This document shows, piece after piece, positions 20,826-29,397 of a stretch of DNA of 64,000 nucleotides. The position numbers and the translations under genes are program-made. Location: contig JACJXX010000001.1 in the NCBI GenBank assembly GCA_020636435.1, positions 372,001 through 436,000 of the forward strand, given 5' to 3'. Each line of letters begins with the position of its first letter. Position 1 is the stretch's first letter. The DNA is from Lewinellaceae bacterium. GTDB taxonomy: Bacteria; Bacteroidota; Bacteroidia; Chitinophagales; Saprospiraceae. The notes beneath the pieces are model-generated. The model ran no database searches. It worked only from the letters and a program-made list of their open reading frames with translations, and was not told the DNA's origin.

Positions 20826-21203
20826 ATGGCATTGCGCGAAGAATTTCCTCCGGCGGGTTCCGATTATATGGGCGGCGAAAGCGATGGCTATGAATACCGT
20901 ACGGTCTTCGCCGGCTCCAACCTGGAAGCGACTTATGATATGGTTCGCCAATTCCTGAAAGAAGAAGGCTACGGCGACGTCCCTGTGCCGCGCGATGCCG
21001 CAGAGCTGAAGTTGTTCCGCTTGCCCACCCGCAACCGGCAAATCCTGCTATTCGAAGACAACGGTTATGTGCACAACCCTGTAAAAATACTCTTCCCGGT
21101 AGACCGCAGAAAGCGGTCCACCCTTATTCTTTGCCTGTACAACGAACAGGACGACAAACATCTGCTGAAATTCCACCGGGTGCTGGAACGGGTGGAGCGG
21201 TGA
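20826..21203 (+). CDS. Small hypothetical protein
   Basis: A 125-residue soluble protein, MALREEFPPAGSDYMGGESD ... ILFPVDRRKRSTLILCLYNEQDDKHLLKFHRVLERVER. It has a charged, alpha/beta-looking composition and no signal peptide or membrane span. I do not recognise the family. Codon use resembles the neighbours. It stands alone between a palindrome and the IS copy at 21237. Confidence 0.7.
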   Translation: MALREEFPPAGSDYMGGESDGYEYRTVFAGSNLEATYDMVRQFLKEEGYGDVPVPRDAAELKLFRLPTRNRQILLFEDNGYVHNPVKILFPVDRRKRSTLILCLYNEQDDKHLLKFHRVLERVER

Positions 21204-21236
21204 TGGGGGGGGCATTGTTTTATGGTTTCATGGTTT

Positions 21237-22613
21237 GCCGTGCGACATAAAGTTATAGATCAGTCACCGACAAAAAGATATAGATCAAAAAAGTTCATTG
21301 ACATACAGTTAAATTATATATGTTTTCTTTAGAGAACCTTGGGTCGGGGATAACCTTCAAGATTTCTTTTTCCGGGCTGAGGCAGATCCAGGCTAGCTCT
21401 GCGGGAGAAAAGACTACGAAGGTGATTTTCCCGCGGTGTTCGCAACCAACACACTGAAAGGCTTATCGTAAAGGGTGATAACGCCATTATCGGAGATTTT
21501 CCTGGGATAGACAGCTTGAGCTAAGAGTTGGTAGGCTTTCTGCTCGTCAAAGAGCTTCGGGTCGAACTGCCTGGGGTTGTCATACAGCCTGGCATAAACT
21601 TGTTTGCGAGTAGCGTTGCCCAACCTGGAAACCTTAAAGAAATCTCTTTGATACACGCATGCTTGGTCTAGCTGCTCCTGCATTTGGGCGAGGCTCTGGC
21701 ACTTGTATATTTCGGTACCAGCGCGCCGAGGTATGCTGGTTGTTTTCCACGTTCGGGTTGTCTGTATACCGCCTGGGTAGGTTGAGTATGTGGCGCACTC
21801 CCCAAGCTGCCAGCCACAGGGATATAATAGGGATCACGCTCCTGCTGGGCACGCCAAGGGGGGAACCGTTATCGCTCCTGATAGCCCTTGGCATTCCCCA
21901 CTGTTGGAACTGCTCAAGCAGTAAAATTTTCTACCTCCTGCAAAGAAACTTGCCGGATCAACCCGTGGGGAAAAGCCCTTGCATTTAGCAAGGCATGGCT
22001 TTTGGTATCCGTTATGTTTAAGTAACATGCCTCTTCCCTTGGCTCTAGCTTGGCTTGTCCCGCTGCTTCTAGCTTGACCTGTTCTTTAGCGTCGATTTGC
22101 CATTCGTCATGAGCCTGGCGCACGTCGTTGATCAAGCTTTCCCTAGGGATTGTAGGAGGTGGTATCTCTATTTTGGGGCAGTCCTTTTTAACCGCCTTTG
22201 ATAGTGGCGCTCGCTTTGCAGGTAAACCCGGATAGTTCGCCGCAATTTTGGTCGTGATGTAAGGTACGCCCCAATCGGGATGGAAGTACTATATTAAACG
22301 CACCAGCCGATAAGCTTTCTCCGCTTCCGGCTTCACCCCGCGCCCACAATTGGAGTAGCCCGGGACTAGCGCCGCTTCGCCCCGCTTCTCGTAAGAAAGG
22401 CACAGGTTCCTTGCCGTATGGTAGTTCACCTTAAAGCGGGCAGCTAAATCCCGGTAGCTAAGTTTTTCCTCCTGCCTGGATTTCACTATTTCCAGGCGCA
22501 GGGAGGGGGCAATTGGTTGTCCCATATGCATTCATAATTTAACTTATGTCAAAGAACGTGATTTTATAGATCTTTTTGTCGTTAAAGTGATCTATAACTT
22601 TATGTCGCACGGC
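21237..22613 (-). mobile_element. Insertion sequence, copy 1 (1377 bp, damaged)
   Basis: The element is bounded by perfect 26-bp terminal inverted repeats beginning GCCGTGCGACATAAAGTTAT. It lies inside an ATGGTTTC minisatellite, so the apparent 7-bp target duplication ATGGTTT cannot be told from the repeat itself. It is the same length as copy 2 (33466-34842). The two differ only at nine spots: seven are GGCC in copy 2 and something else here, and two are homopolymer runs. Confidence 0.93.
21320..22531 (-). pseudogene. DDE transposase of IS copy 1, multiply frameshifted
   Basis: The transposase starts MHMGQPIAPSLRLEIVKSRQ with a helix-turn-helix (LSYRDLAARFKVNYHTARN). The integrase-type catalytic core has Asp in WQIDAKEQ, Asp in IRSDNGSPLG and Glu in NPNVENNQ. 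The ORF is broken at about 22290, 22220, 21925, 21716 and 21443, each coinciding with a site that reads GGCC in copy 2, and at one T run near 22190. The join LNARAFPHGLIRQ is in one frame here but not in copy 2. The family looks like an IS481/IS3-type integrase-core transposase; exact IS family not determined. Confidence 0.85.
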
Positions 22614-22812
22614 ATGGTTTCATGGTTTCATGGTTTCATGGTTTCATGGTTTCATGGTTTCATGGTTTCATGGTTTCATGGTTTCATGGTTTCATGGTTT
22701 CATTGTTTCATGGTTTCATGGTTTCATTGTTTCATGGTTTCATGGTTTCATGGTTTCATTGTTTCATGGTTTCATGGTTTCATGGTTTCATGGTTTCATG
22801 GTTTCATGGTTT
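22614..22812. repeat. ATGGTTTC 8-bp minisatellite, about 25 copies
   Basis: Tandem copies of atggtttc, with some attgtttc variants, run from the right end of IS copy 1 to 22812. About two more copies lie left of the IS (21222-21236), so the IS sits within the array. Open frames that read MVSWFHGF repeats here are artefacts of the repeat. Confidence 0.95.
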
Positions 22813-22856
22813 ACCTCCTGTGAACCCATGAAACAATGAACCGATGCACCCATGCC

Positions 22857-23496
22857 CTACCCCATCTTCGCCAGCTCGCGGATTTTCAACTCGGCGATGG
22901 CCTTCTTAAAATCCTGCTCTTCGATATCCCGTCCTTTTAAGGTAATGATGAACCGGTCGCCGATCAATACACTCAGTTCGCCGGACTTGTTTTTGCTGTT
23001 GTACTTCTCGAATGCTTTGTAACCCTCAACCGTCGTGGTGCGTTCATACCCGTTTTCGTCCTCGCGGTCAATTTCAACGGTAGACCAGGCGGTATGCCCA
23101 TCAACGCGCTGGCTACCCCGGCAAAATCGATGATGGTACCTCCAGTTCCTTGTCTCCTTCGCGGTATTCGGCAGTAGCGGTGGACATGTTAAATCCCATC
23201 GCCCCTGCTTTTTTCGCCGCTGTACTGTGCGTGCGTTCCATGCCGGCGATCTTTTCCGGAAGCAATTTTTTCAGCTCCCGGAAGTCGACGACTTCCTTCT
23301 TTTCCCCATCGCCCTCAGAGGCCTTTTGTACTTCATTCATGGCTTCCTGGATGTCCTTGGGTTCATCGGAAGGGCCGCCGCTTTCTTCTGAAACTGTTTC
23401 TTCGGTATTGCTGCTTTCGCTGGATGAGCCGCCACATCCCAGGTAGAGAAAGGCGCCGAGGCCAATACAGGCAATGATCAGTTTTTTGTTGGTCAT
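22857..23496 (-). pseudogene. Lipoprotein of unknown function, frameshifted
   Basis: The N-terminal 120 codons read MTNKKLIIACIGLGAFLYLGCGGSSS, a lipoprotein signal with Cys at about 21, then an acidic Ser/Glu linker and the segment DFRELKKLLPEKIAGMERTH. The C-terminal part (TAWSTVEIDREDENGYERTT ... DIEEQDFKKAIAELKIRELAKMG) is in another frame. The first break is at 23130 in gaggtaccatc. Reading it as gaggccaccatc restores EATIIDFAG. A second shift lies about 25 bp on. Family not recognised. Probably a cell-envelope lipoprotein and possibly intact in reality. Confidence 0.75.
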
Positions 23497-23527
23497 TATG
23501 ATTATGGTTTTGGTTTTCGGATAAAGG

Positions 23528-23647
23528 TTATTCGCTTACCTCTTCTTTATTCTGATGGTGCTCGTGAATGCTTCCCTTCGGCCTCATTTACTCGCTTACC
23601 TCTTCTTTGTTCTGATGGTGCTCGTGAATGCTTCCCTTCGGTCGCAT
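23528..23647 (-). repeat. Two extra 60-bp copies of the lysS 3' end, each a 19-codon mini-ORF
   Basis: Downstream of the lysS stop are two head-to-tail 60-bp units (23588-23647 and 23528-23587) homologous to the last 60 bp of lysS (23648-23707). Each unit starts ATG and ends TAA, encoding MRPKGSIHEHHQNKEEVSE; lysS ends MRPKAELHEHRENKKEVSE. The two extra units differ at four bases in three codons, all synonymous. Whether they are translated is unknown. Confidence 0.85.
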
Positions 23648-25201
23648 TTACTCGCTTACCTCTTTTTTATTTTCACGGTGCTCGTGGAGTTCGGCCTTCG
23701 GCCTCATCTGCGGGAAGAAGAGCACTTCCTGGATGGAATGCTGGTTGGTCAGCAACATGGCCAGGCGGTCGATGCCGATGCCGAGCCCGGAAGTTGGCGG
23801 CATGCCGTATTCCAGGGAGCGCAGGAAATCTTCGTCCAGCGCCATCGCCTCCTCATCGCCTCTTTCGGCCAACCGGAGTTGCCCTTCGAAGCGTTCCCGC
23901 TGGTCGATGGGGTCGTTGAGCTCCGAGTAAGCATTGGCGATCTCTTTGCCGTTGACAAACAACTCAAAGCGCTCGACGAGGCCTTCCCTGGATCGGTGTT
24001 TTTTGGCCAGCGGCGTCATCTCGATGGGATAATCGATGATGTAAGTCGGCTGTACGAGGTTATCCTCCACTTTCTCCCCGAAGATTTCATCGATGAGTTT
24101 GCCTTTGCCCATGCTTTCGTCCACTTCGACGTGCAGTTTTTTGCACACGCCGCGCAGGGCCGCTTCGTCCATATCGGAAATATCGATGCCCGTATATTGC
24201 TCAATGGCTTCGTACATGGTCAGGCGCTGGTAGGGGCCGGCGTAGTCGATCATCTTGCCTTCGTATTCCACTTTGGTATGGCCCGTCACTGCTTTAGCTA
24301 CGTATTCGAGGCACTGCTCCACCATTTCCATCATCCAGTGGTAGTCTTTATAAGCAATGTAAATCTCCATGGAAGTAAACTCGGGGTTGTGAGTGCGATC
24401 CATGCCTTCGTTGCGGAACATTTTGCCGATCTCGTACACGCCATCGAAACCGCCGACGATCAGGCGCTTGAGGTAAAGCTCATTGGCGATGCGCAGATAC
24501 AGCGGCATGTCCAGCGTATTGTGGTGGGTGCGGAACGGCCGGGCGGCAGCCCCTCCGTGAATGGGCTGCAGAATCGGCGTTTCCACTTCCAGCCAGCCCT
24601 TGCCGTCGAAGAACCGGCGCATGGCGCTGATCAGCTTCGAACGCTTGAGGAAAATCTCTTTGACCTGAGGGTTGACGGTCAGGTCTACGTACCGCTGGCG
24701 ATAGCGTTGCTCCGGGTCGGTGAAGGCGTCGAAAACATGGCCCTCCTCGTCGCGCTTGACGATCGGCAGTGGGCGCAACGACTTGCTGAGCACCGTCAAT
24801 TCTTTGACGTGCACGGTAATTTCTCCCATACGGGTGCGAAAGACAAAACCTTTGACCCCGATATAATCGCCAATATCGAGTAGTTTCTTAAAGACAGTAT
24901 TATAGAGATCCTTGTCTTCACCCGGGCAAATCTCATCTCGGGCAACATAAATTTGTATGCGGCCGGTACTGTCCTGTAGCTCAGCGAAAGAAGCCTTGCC
25001 CATGACCCGTGCGCTCATCAGGCGGCCGGCGAGGCTCACTTCCTGGAAACCAGGATTTTCGCCTTCATCTTTGAATTCATCCTTTATTTCTTTTGCATGT
25101 GCATTGACCTCAAATGCCTCGGCCGGATAGGGGTTTATGCCGAGATCGCGGATTTTCTGAAGGTTTTCCCGCCGGACCAATTCCTGTTCGCTGAGCTGCA
25201 T
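23648..25201 (-). CDS. lysS: Lysyl-tRNA synthetase, class II
   Basis: A 517-residue enzyme that charges tRNA-Lys. The N-terminal OB-fold anticodon domain has AGRLMSARVMGKASFAELQD. The class II core shows motif 2 (FRNEGMDRTHNPEFTSME) and motif 3 (GLGIGIDRLAMLLTN). It starts at ATG 25201 and has normal length apart from a charged tail. The last 20 codons are the template of the 60-bp tandem repeats just downstream. Confidence 0.97.
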   Translation of the reverse strand: MQLSEQELVRRENLQKIRDLGINPYPAEAFEVNAHAKEIKDEFKDEGENPGFQEVSLAGRLMSARVMGKASFAELQDSTGRIQIYVARDEICPGEDKDLYNTVFKKLLDIGDYIGVKGFVFRTRMGEITVHVKELTVLSKSLRPLPIVKRDEEGHVFDAFTDPEQRYRQRYVDLTVNPQVKEIFLKRSKLISAMRRFFDGKGWLEVETPILQPIHGGAAARPFRTHHNTLDMPLYLRIANELYLKRLIVGGFDGVYEIGKMFRNEGMDRTHNPEFTSMEIYIAYKDYHWMMEMVEQCLEYVAKAVTGHTKVEYEGKMIDYAGPYQRLTMYEAIEQYTGIDISDMDEAALRGVCKKLHVEVDESMGKGKLIDEIFGEKVEDNLVQPTYIIDYPIEMTPLAKKHRSREGLVERFELFVNGKEIANAYSELNDPIDQRERFEGQLRLAERGDEEAMALDEDFLRSLEYGMPPTSGLGIGIDRLAMLLTNQHSIQEVLFFPQMRPKAELHEHRENKKEVSE

Positions 25202-25308
25202 ATCGTTCTATGATTTTTCTTTTTAGTCATTAACTTCCAGCTGGAGTATTTTCCCAACCGAAAAAGAAGGCAACTATTTGAGTAGGCTGGGGGCTTTTTG
25301 CCACTAAA

Positions 25309-25481
25309 GCACTAAGGCGCTAGGAAAGAATAAACTGTCCATTCTGGCTTGTCCTTTTTGCGCCATGCTGCGTTGCTCATCACTCAGGTAGCTTAGGCTA
25401 TCCTCGATCTTCGCGCCTTGCCTGGCACAAAAATCACTGCCCCATAATTGAACACTTTACTCTTTCCTAGCGCCTAAGAGC
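25309..25481. mobile_element. MITE-like element A with terminal inverted repeats
   Basis: A 173-bp non-coding unit. The ends read gcactaaggcgctaggaaag and, inverted, gctcttaggcgctaggaaag, giving an imperfect inverted repeat of about 25 bp. A copy in opposite orientation, about 85-90% alike with one internal insertion, lies at 38742-38935. No coding capacity. It fills part of the 640-bp gap between lysS and the deacetylase-like gene. Confidence 0.75.
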
Positions 25482-25560
25482 ACGAAATCCCACAAAATTT
25501 GGTGCGGATTTAGTGTTTTTGTGGCGAGAAAACCTGTAAGAGTGCCCATCCAACTAATAC

Positions 25561-25730
25561 TACTTTGTTACTTTAAAATTTTAGCTGGCTTGGATACCTG
25601 GAGCGCGGGCCTCCAGGCCCGCGAAGGCTGCCTCAGGCAGCCCTTAAAAAGGCAGCTGTTTACTAAAAACCTGCTTGAAGCAGGTTTTCGCGGGCCTGGA
25701 GGCCCGCGCTCCTTTTAAAGTAACAAAGTA
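25561..25730. repeat. Nested palindromic element A
   Basis: Outer arms at 25561-25578 and 25713-25730 (tactttgttactttaaaa, perfect). Inner arms at 25600-25624 and 25688-25712 (25 bp, beginning ggagcgcgggcctccaggcc, perfect). Two small hairpins sit inside (ggctgcctcaggcagcc and aaacctgcttgaagcaggtt). The transcript would fold into a long rod. A relative sits at 38952-39028, again right after the MITE-like unit. Confidence 0.85.
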
Positions 25731-25844
25731 GAACTAAATAGGTGCAAAAATAAGCTTTTGCCCGCCAAAGATGAAATATAAGCAATACCTAAACCTTCTA
25801 TACCGGTTTACAGTTCTTTAAGTCGGCAATAATTGGATGAATAG

Positions 25845-26747
25845 ATGCTAAAGATCGCGTTTTCGCCTGTATACAAATACGAACTGCCGGAAAAACACCG
25901 CTTCCCCATGGTGAAGTACGAGCTGCTGCCGGAACAGCTGCTCTACGAGGGCACCGTAAAAGAAGAGAATTTTTTCCACCCGGAAGCCCTTGCCGAGGAA
26001 ACCATCCTGCTGACCCACGAACAGGAATACTGGGAAAAGCTGAAGGGCCAGCAACTGAGCCGCCGGGAAATCCGCGCCATCGGTTTCCCCATGTCTGAAA
26101 AACTGGTGCAACGCGGGCGGCACATCGCCAACGGAACGGTACAGTGCGCCCTCTATTCCCGAAGATACGGCGTTGCGCTCAACGTGGCGGGAGGCACGCA
26201 CCACTCTTTTACTTACAAAGGAGAAGGTTTTTGCCTGCTCAACGACATCGCCATCGCCGCCAATTACCTCTTACACCATAATATAGTAGAGAAAATTCTG
26301 GTCGTCGACCTGGATGTCCATCAGGGCAACGGCACCGCCCAGATCTTCCGGCGGGAACCCCGCGTATTCACCTTCAGCATGCATGCAGCCAAAAATTACC
26401 CGCTGCGCAAAGAACCTTCGGATTTGGATATCGGCCTGCCCGACAAGACGGAAGACGGGCATTATCTGAAAACACTCTACGAAACCCTGCCCCGCCTCAT
26501 CGATGAAGTTCAGCCCCAACAGGTTTTCTACCTATCCGGGGTAGATGTGATCTGGTCCGACAAGCTGGGCCGCCTCAGCCTGAGCCTACAGGGGTGCCGC
26601 GAACGCGACCGCTTTGTTCTGGATTGCTGCAAAAAGAATGGGCTGCCGGTAGCCATCAGCATGGGCGGGGGCTATTCGGAACGGCTGGCGCATATTATTG
26701 AGGCGCATGCCAATACGTATCGGCTGGCGCAGGAATTGTTTTTTTGA
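25845..26747 (+). CDS. Histone deacetylase-family zinc hydrolase
   Basis: A 300-residue arginase/deacetylase-fold enzyme of the class that includes AcuC and acetylpolyamine amidohydrolases. It probably removes acetyl groups from a small amine or lysine. The tandem His pair in GGTHHSF, metal ligands in DLDVHQGNGT, and the Asp in SGVDVIWSDKLGRL are visible, followed by the Gly-rich GGGYS loop. Length fits a single catalytic domain. No neighbour hints at the substrate. The start ATG 25845 gives MLKIAFSPVYKYELP, typical of this bacterial subgroup. Confidence 0.9.
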   Translation: MLKIAFSPVYKYELPEKHRFPMVKYELLPEQLLYEGTVKEENFFHPEALAEETILLTHEQEYWEKLKGQQLSRREIRAIGFPMSEKLVQRGRHIANGTVQCALYSRRYGVALNVAGGTHHSFTYKGEGFCLLNDIAIAANYLLHHNIVEKILVVDLDVHQGNGTAQIFRREPRVFTFSMHAAKNYPLRKEPSDLDIGLPDKTEDGHYLKTLYETLPRLIDEVQPQQVFYLSGVDVIWSDKLGRLSLSLQGCRERDRFVLDCCKKNGLPVAISMGGGYSERLAHIIEAHANTYRLAQELFF

Positions 26748-26804
26748 GGCCGTTTGGCCATAGGCAAAAAAAAAGTCGCACACTCAATGTGTACGACCCT
26801 TTCA

Positions 26805-26826
26805 ATTATAATCCCATGAACATATC
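26805..26826. repeat. 22-bp direct repeat (second copy at 27117-27138)
   Basis: The string aattataatcccatgaacat and two more bases occur here and about 310 bp downstream, flanking the small-RNA candidate. The gap 26748-27474 has no protein gene; it holds this pair, the small-RNA candidate, a hairpin gtcccgaaattgaatttcgg near 27079, and the terminator at 27410. Confidence 0.7.
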
Positions 26827-26903
26827 CAAAATTAATCGTTTTGTCTTGCAAAATATTTGTCATTTTTTTGAATATGACAAACATTTGGGCTAACTTCGCC
26901 TCA

Positions 26904-27038
26904 GCTAAAGAAAAAGAGAATACTACTCTACTTGGCTAATAACAAATTGTGATCTTATGGAAATTCTTTATTGAGACGACTTAGTCCCATGAATGTGACC
27001 TAATTCTGAGGCGAACACTTTAGTTCGCCTTTTTTTTA
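26904..27038 (+). ncRNA. Candidate small RNA with promoter and terminator
   Basis: A -33-like TTTG (TTG at 26868-26870) is followed after 20 bp by TAACTTCG (26891-26898), one base off the TAnnTTTG -7 box. About 110 bases on, the hairpin aggcgaacactttagttcgc (27009-27030) ends in eight T. The enclosed region has only a five-codon ORF. Together they suggest a transcript of about 130 nt, but I cannot match it to a known RNA family. Confidence 0.4.
27009..27038 (+). terminator. Intrinsic terminator
   Basis: A hairpin with arms aggcgaac/gttcgcct and a six-base loop, followed by TTTTTTTT. It lies 260 bp after the deacetylase-like gene and more likely belongs to the short transcript just upstream. 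Confidence 0.75.
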
Positions 27039-27409
27039 TTTTTTGCAGGGATTGGGGTGCTCTCATAGTGTGTGATGCGTCCCGAAATTGAATTTCGGGA
27101 CAGCATACCACCTACAAATTATAATCCCATGAACATATTCGATCTTGTATTTTTCAATCAACTTAATCTCTTGCCTTCTCCGTTGTCTATCAATCACAAT
27201 ACAAATATGCAACCATAGTCAAGAGAAATCAAAGACAAAATAGGGGCATTGTGAAATAAAAAGCAAAGGCATAAAATAAATTATAGAACTGATTATCAAC
27301 ATTTTATTGCCTTAATAAAGGTCAATTTTGTGAATTTTTTATTATTTTTTCTTCCCTGTTTTCTGCCCTTTTTGAAAAAAAATCTTTGCCTTTTTTTCGC
27401 GTCAGCACA

Positions 27410-27462
27410 AAAAAGGGCGCCTTCGGAGAAAAAAAATCCCGAAGGCGCCCTTTTTTTTTTGC
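27410..27462. terminator. Terminator after the coiled-coil gene
   Basis: Inverted repeat gggcgccttcgg/ccgaaggcgccc separated by an A-rich loop, flanked by A and T runs, so it works in either direction. It lies just beyond the stop of the minus-strand gene ending at 27475. Confidence 0.85.
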
Positions 27463-27474
27463 GTAAACCTCAGG

Positions 27475-29115
27475 TCAGGAATCTTTTTTCTCCTCTGCTT
27501 CCGCTTCTACTTCTTCAGCTTCGGGTTCTTCGTCCCTGGCAGGTTCCTCGGCATCAGAAGCGAGCGCTGCAGTTTCCTCAGAGGCATCGGGAGCCGCTTC
27601 CGGTTTGGCCGCTTCTGCCACCGGTTGTTCAACCTCGGCGGGCACCTCGGGAGGAGCAGCGGGTTCCGGCTCTTCTTTCTCGGTAGCAGGGGGAGCAGCA
27701 GGCGCATTTTCTGTTTCGGTTTCCCCGGAATCCACAGCGGTTTCTTCTTCCAGTTCCGCTTTGATGTCTTCCAGGGTATCCTCGAATTTGTCCGCCACCA
27801 CTTCCGCTACGGCCCGGATGGTATCGATGACGTCTTCCAAAGATTCGCCTAAGGTATTAGCCAATGCCTCGCCTACGCTTTCTTTGCGCTTGGCCTTTGG
27901 CTTGGGTTGAGGAGCCGGCTCTTTGCCTTCTCCGGTTATGGCTTCTGCCGCTTTTTCCAACTCTTCGGAGCTTTCCTTTCTCGCTTCTGCTTCTGCTTTT
28001 ATCTTTTCCTGAATCTTGGCTTCAGCCTCTTTCTTGGCCTGTTCAATGCGCTCGCGTTTCAGGCGTTTTTCCTCTTTGGCCTGCAGGCCTTCGAGGCGGC
28101 GTTCGAGGTCCGTTTTGGTCTGCATCATCTCCCCCAGTTTTTCTTCTTTGGAGCGGACGCGTTCTTCGATCATCTTGATCTTAGCCTGCCGGATTTGCGC
28201 TTCCAACTGGCCGTCGGTCCTGGCGATTTTGCGGTTCTGAAACTCCAGGTCGTCGCGGTCGCGTTTGATGGAGCGCTCCATTTTTTCGATGGCGGACAAC
28301 AGGCCTTCGTAGCGGCGTTTGATGCGTTCCAGCGGAGAGCGGTCGTCGCCGGAGGCGCCAAACCGTTTCTCTTTGACTATTTTAAAAGCCCCGTCGAGGC
28401 GTTCCCAGATTTTGGAGCGGTGGTCTCGGGTGAACTTGGAGTCCCGGAATTTCCGCTGTATTTTCTTCAATTCTTCAAAAACGGGCTGTAGGCGCGCCCC
28501 TTCCTTTATCCGGTTTTCCACCTCTTCCAGCGTCTCTATGAACTTGTCGTAGTTTTCCCTGGACCTTTCTTTGAACTCCTCGTCGAGCTTGGCCCGCAAT
28601 TCTTTGAGCCGGGCGAACGACTCGTTGGTTTTGTCGCGCAACAAGTCGGCGTGGTCGCGGAACAGGTTGCGCTCCCGCACCTGCCCCTGCACTTTATCCC
28701 AGAACCCTTTGAGTTCTTCCCAGAGCTTGTCGTCGAAGCCGCTGAGCTGGCTTATGCGCTCTTTGAGGTCATCCAGCTCTGACTCATAAGCCTGGCTGAG
28801 TTTTGACGACAGGACAATGAATTGCCACTCCGTCTGCGCCCGGGAGATCAGGTCGGCGCGGTCTACCTTGATCTCGTCGGGCAGCATGCTCTCCGAAACA
28901 TTGAGGTGCCGTTCTATCTCCTCGTGCCCTTCCGGAAACTCAAGAGGTTTATCGTCTCTCCACTCGTTCATCATCTTTTGGCTAAACTCTTCGGTAGCTA
29001 TGCTTTCAGGAAAAGTATAAACCTTGACCTTATTGTCATCAGCCAACAACTCCAGTGCTACTAAAATTCGTTCATCCTGGGCATTCGCCCCCCAAAGTAC
29101 AAGCTTGGTCTTCAT
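27475..29115 (-). CDS. Large coiled-coil protein with acidic tail, unknown function
   Basis: A 546-residue protein. Residues 1 to about 60 look globular (MKTKLVLWGANAQDERILVALEL). Residues about 90-380 are long charged heptad-like helices (ERIKRRYEGLLSAIEKMERS), then a segment VGEALANTLGESLEDVIDTI and a very acidic Pro/Ala/Glu tail of about 110 residues. No signal peptide or membrane span. The ATG at 29115 is preferred to the upstream 29151 because the MKTKLVLWG start looks like a beta strand. Probably a structural or scaffold protein conserved in relatives; not assigned. Confidence 0.75.
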   Translation of the reverse strand: MKTKLVLWGANAQDERILVALELLADDNKVKVYTFPESIATEEFSQKMMNEWRDDKPLEFPEGHEEIERHLNVSESMLPDEIKVDRADLISRAQTEWQFIVLSSKLSQAYESELDDLKERISQLSGFDDKLWEELKGFWDKVQGQVRERNLFRDHADLLRDKTNESFARLKELRAKLDEEFKERSRENYDKFIETLEEVENRIKEGARLQPVFEELKKIQRKFRDSKFTRDHRSKIWERLDGAFKIVKEKRFGASGDDRSPLERIKRRYEGLLSAIEKMERSIKRDRDDLEFQNRKIARTDGQLEAQIRQAKIKMIEERVRSKEEKLGEMMQTKTDLERRLEGLQAKEEKRLKRERIEQAKKEAEAKIQEKIKAEAEARKESSEELEKAAEAITGEGKEPAPQPKPKAKRKESVGEALANTLGESLEDVIDTIRAVAEVVADKFEDTLEDIKAELEEETAVDSGETETENAPAAPPATEKEEPEPAAPPEVPAEVEQPVAEAAKPEAAPDASEETAALASDAEEPARDEEPEAEEVEAEAEEKKDS

Positions 29116-29397
29116 AACGGTAATTAACTGGTTTTCATTCACAATTGGCATGGGAGAGGATCATCGTACCCCTTGCCGCACTTCTGCCAGGCAAAATCCC
29201 TCTGTGCACAGGCACCTGAATCCTCTCCTTTACCCTGAAGGCTCGCGGGGTATGCGGGTGGACATACATACGGTTCTTCAAAAATAACAAAAATGCCGTC
29301 GAATATGGCAATTTTTTCCGGCAATTTCTGAGCGGCAGCCCTGGCAACCCTCTAACCAGCCTTTTGCTGACCATTAACTGTGGGTTCCGCGTGCTGG

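Noticed and set aside
21237..22613. Ordinary pseudogene decay of IS copy 1
   Set aside because: The differences from copy 2 are confined to GGCC sites and homopolymers with no scattered substitutions, which is not the pattern of neutral decay.
22587..22839. Frames coding MVSWFHGF repeats
   Set aside because: They only translate the ATGGTTTC minisatellite; three overlapping frames are equally open.
23555..24883. Plus-strand open frame of 442 codons over lysS
   Set aside because: It is antisense to lysS, and its repetitive first 50 codons come from the 60-bp tandem repeats.
29135..29374. Minus-strand frame of 79 codons between asd and the coiled-coil gene
   Set aside because: No start signal, no conservation pattern and overlap with the coiled-coil gene's leader; treated as non-coding.
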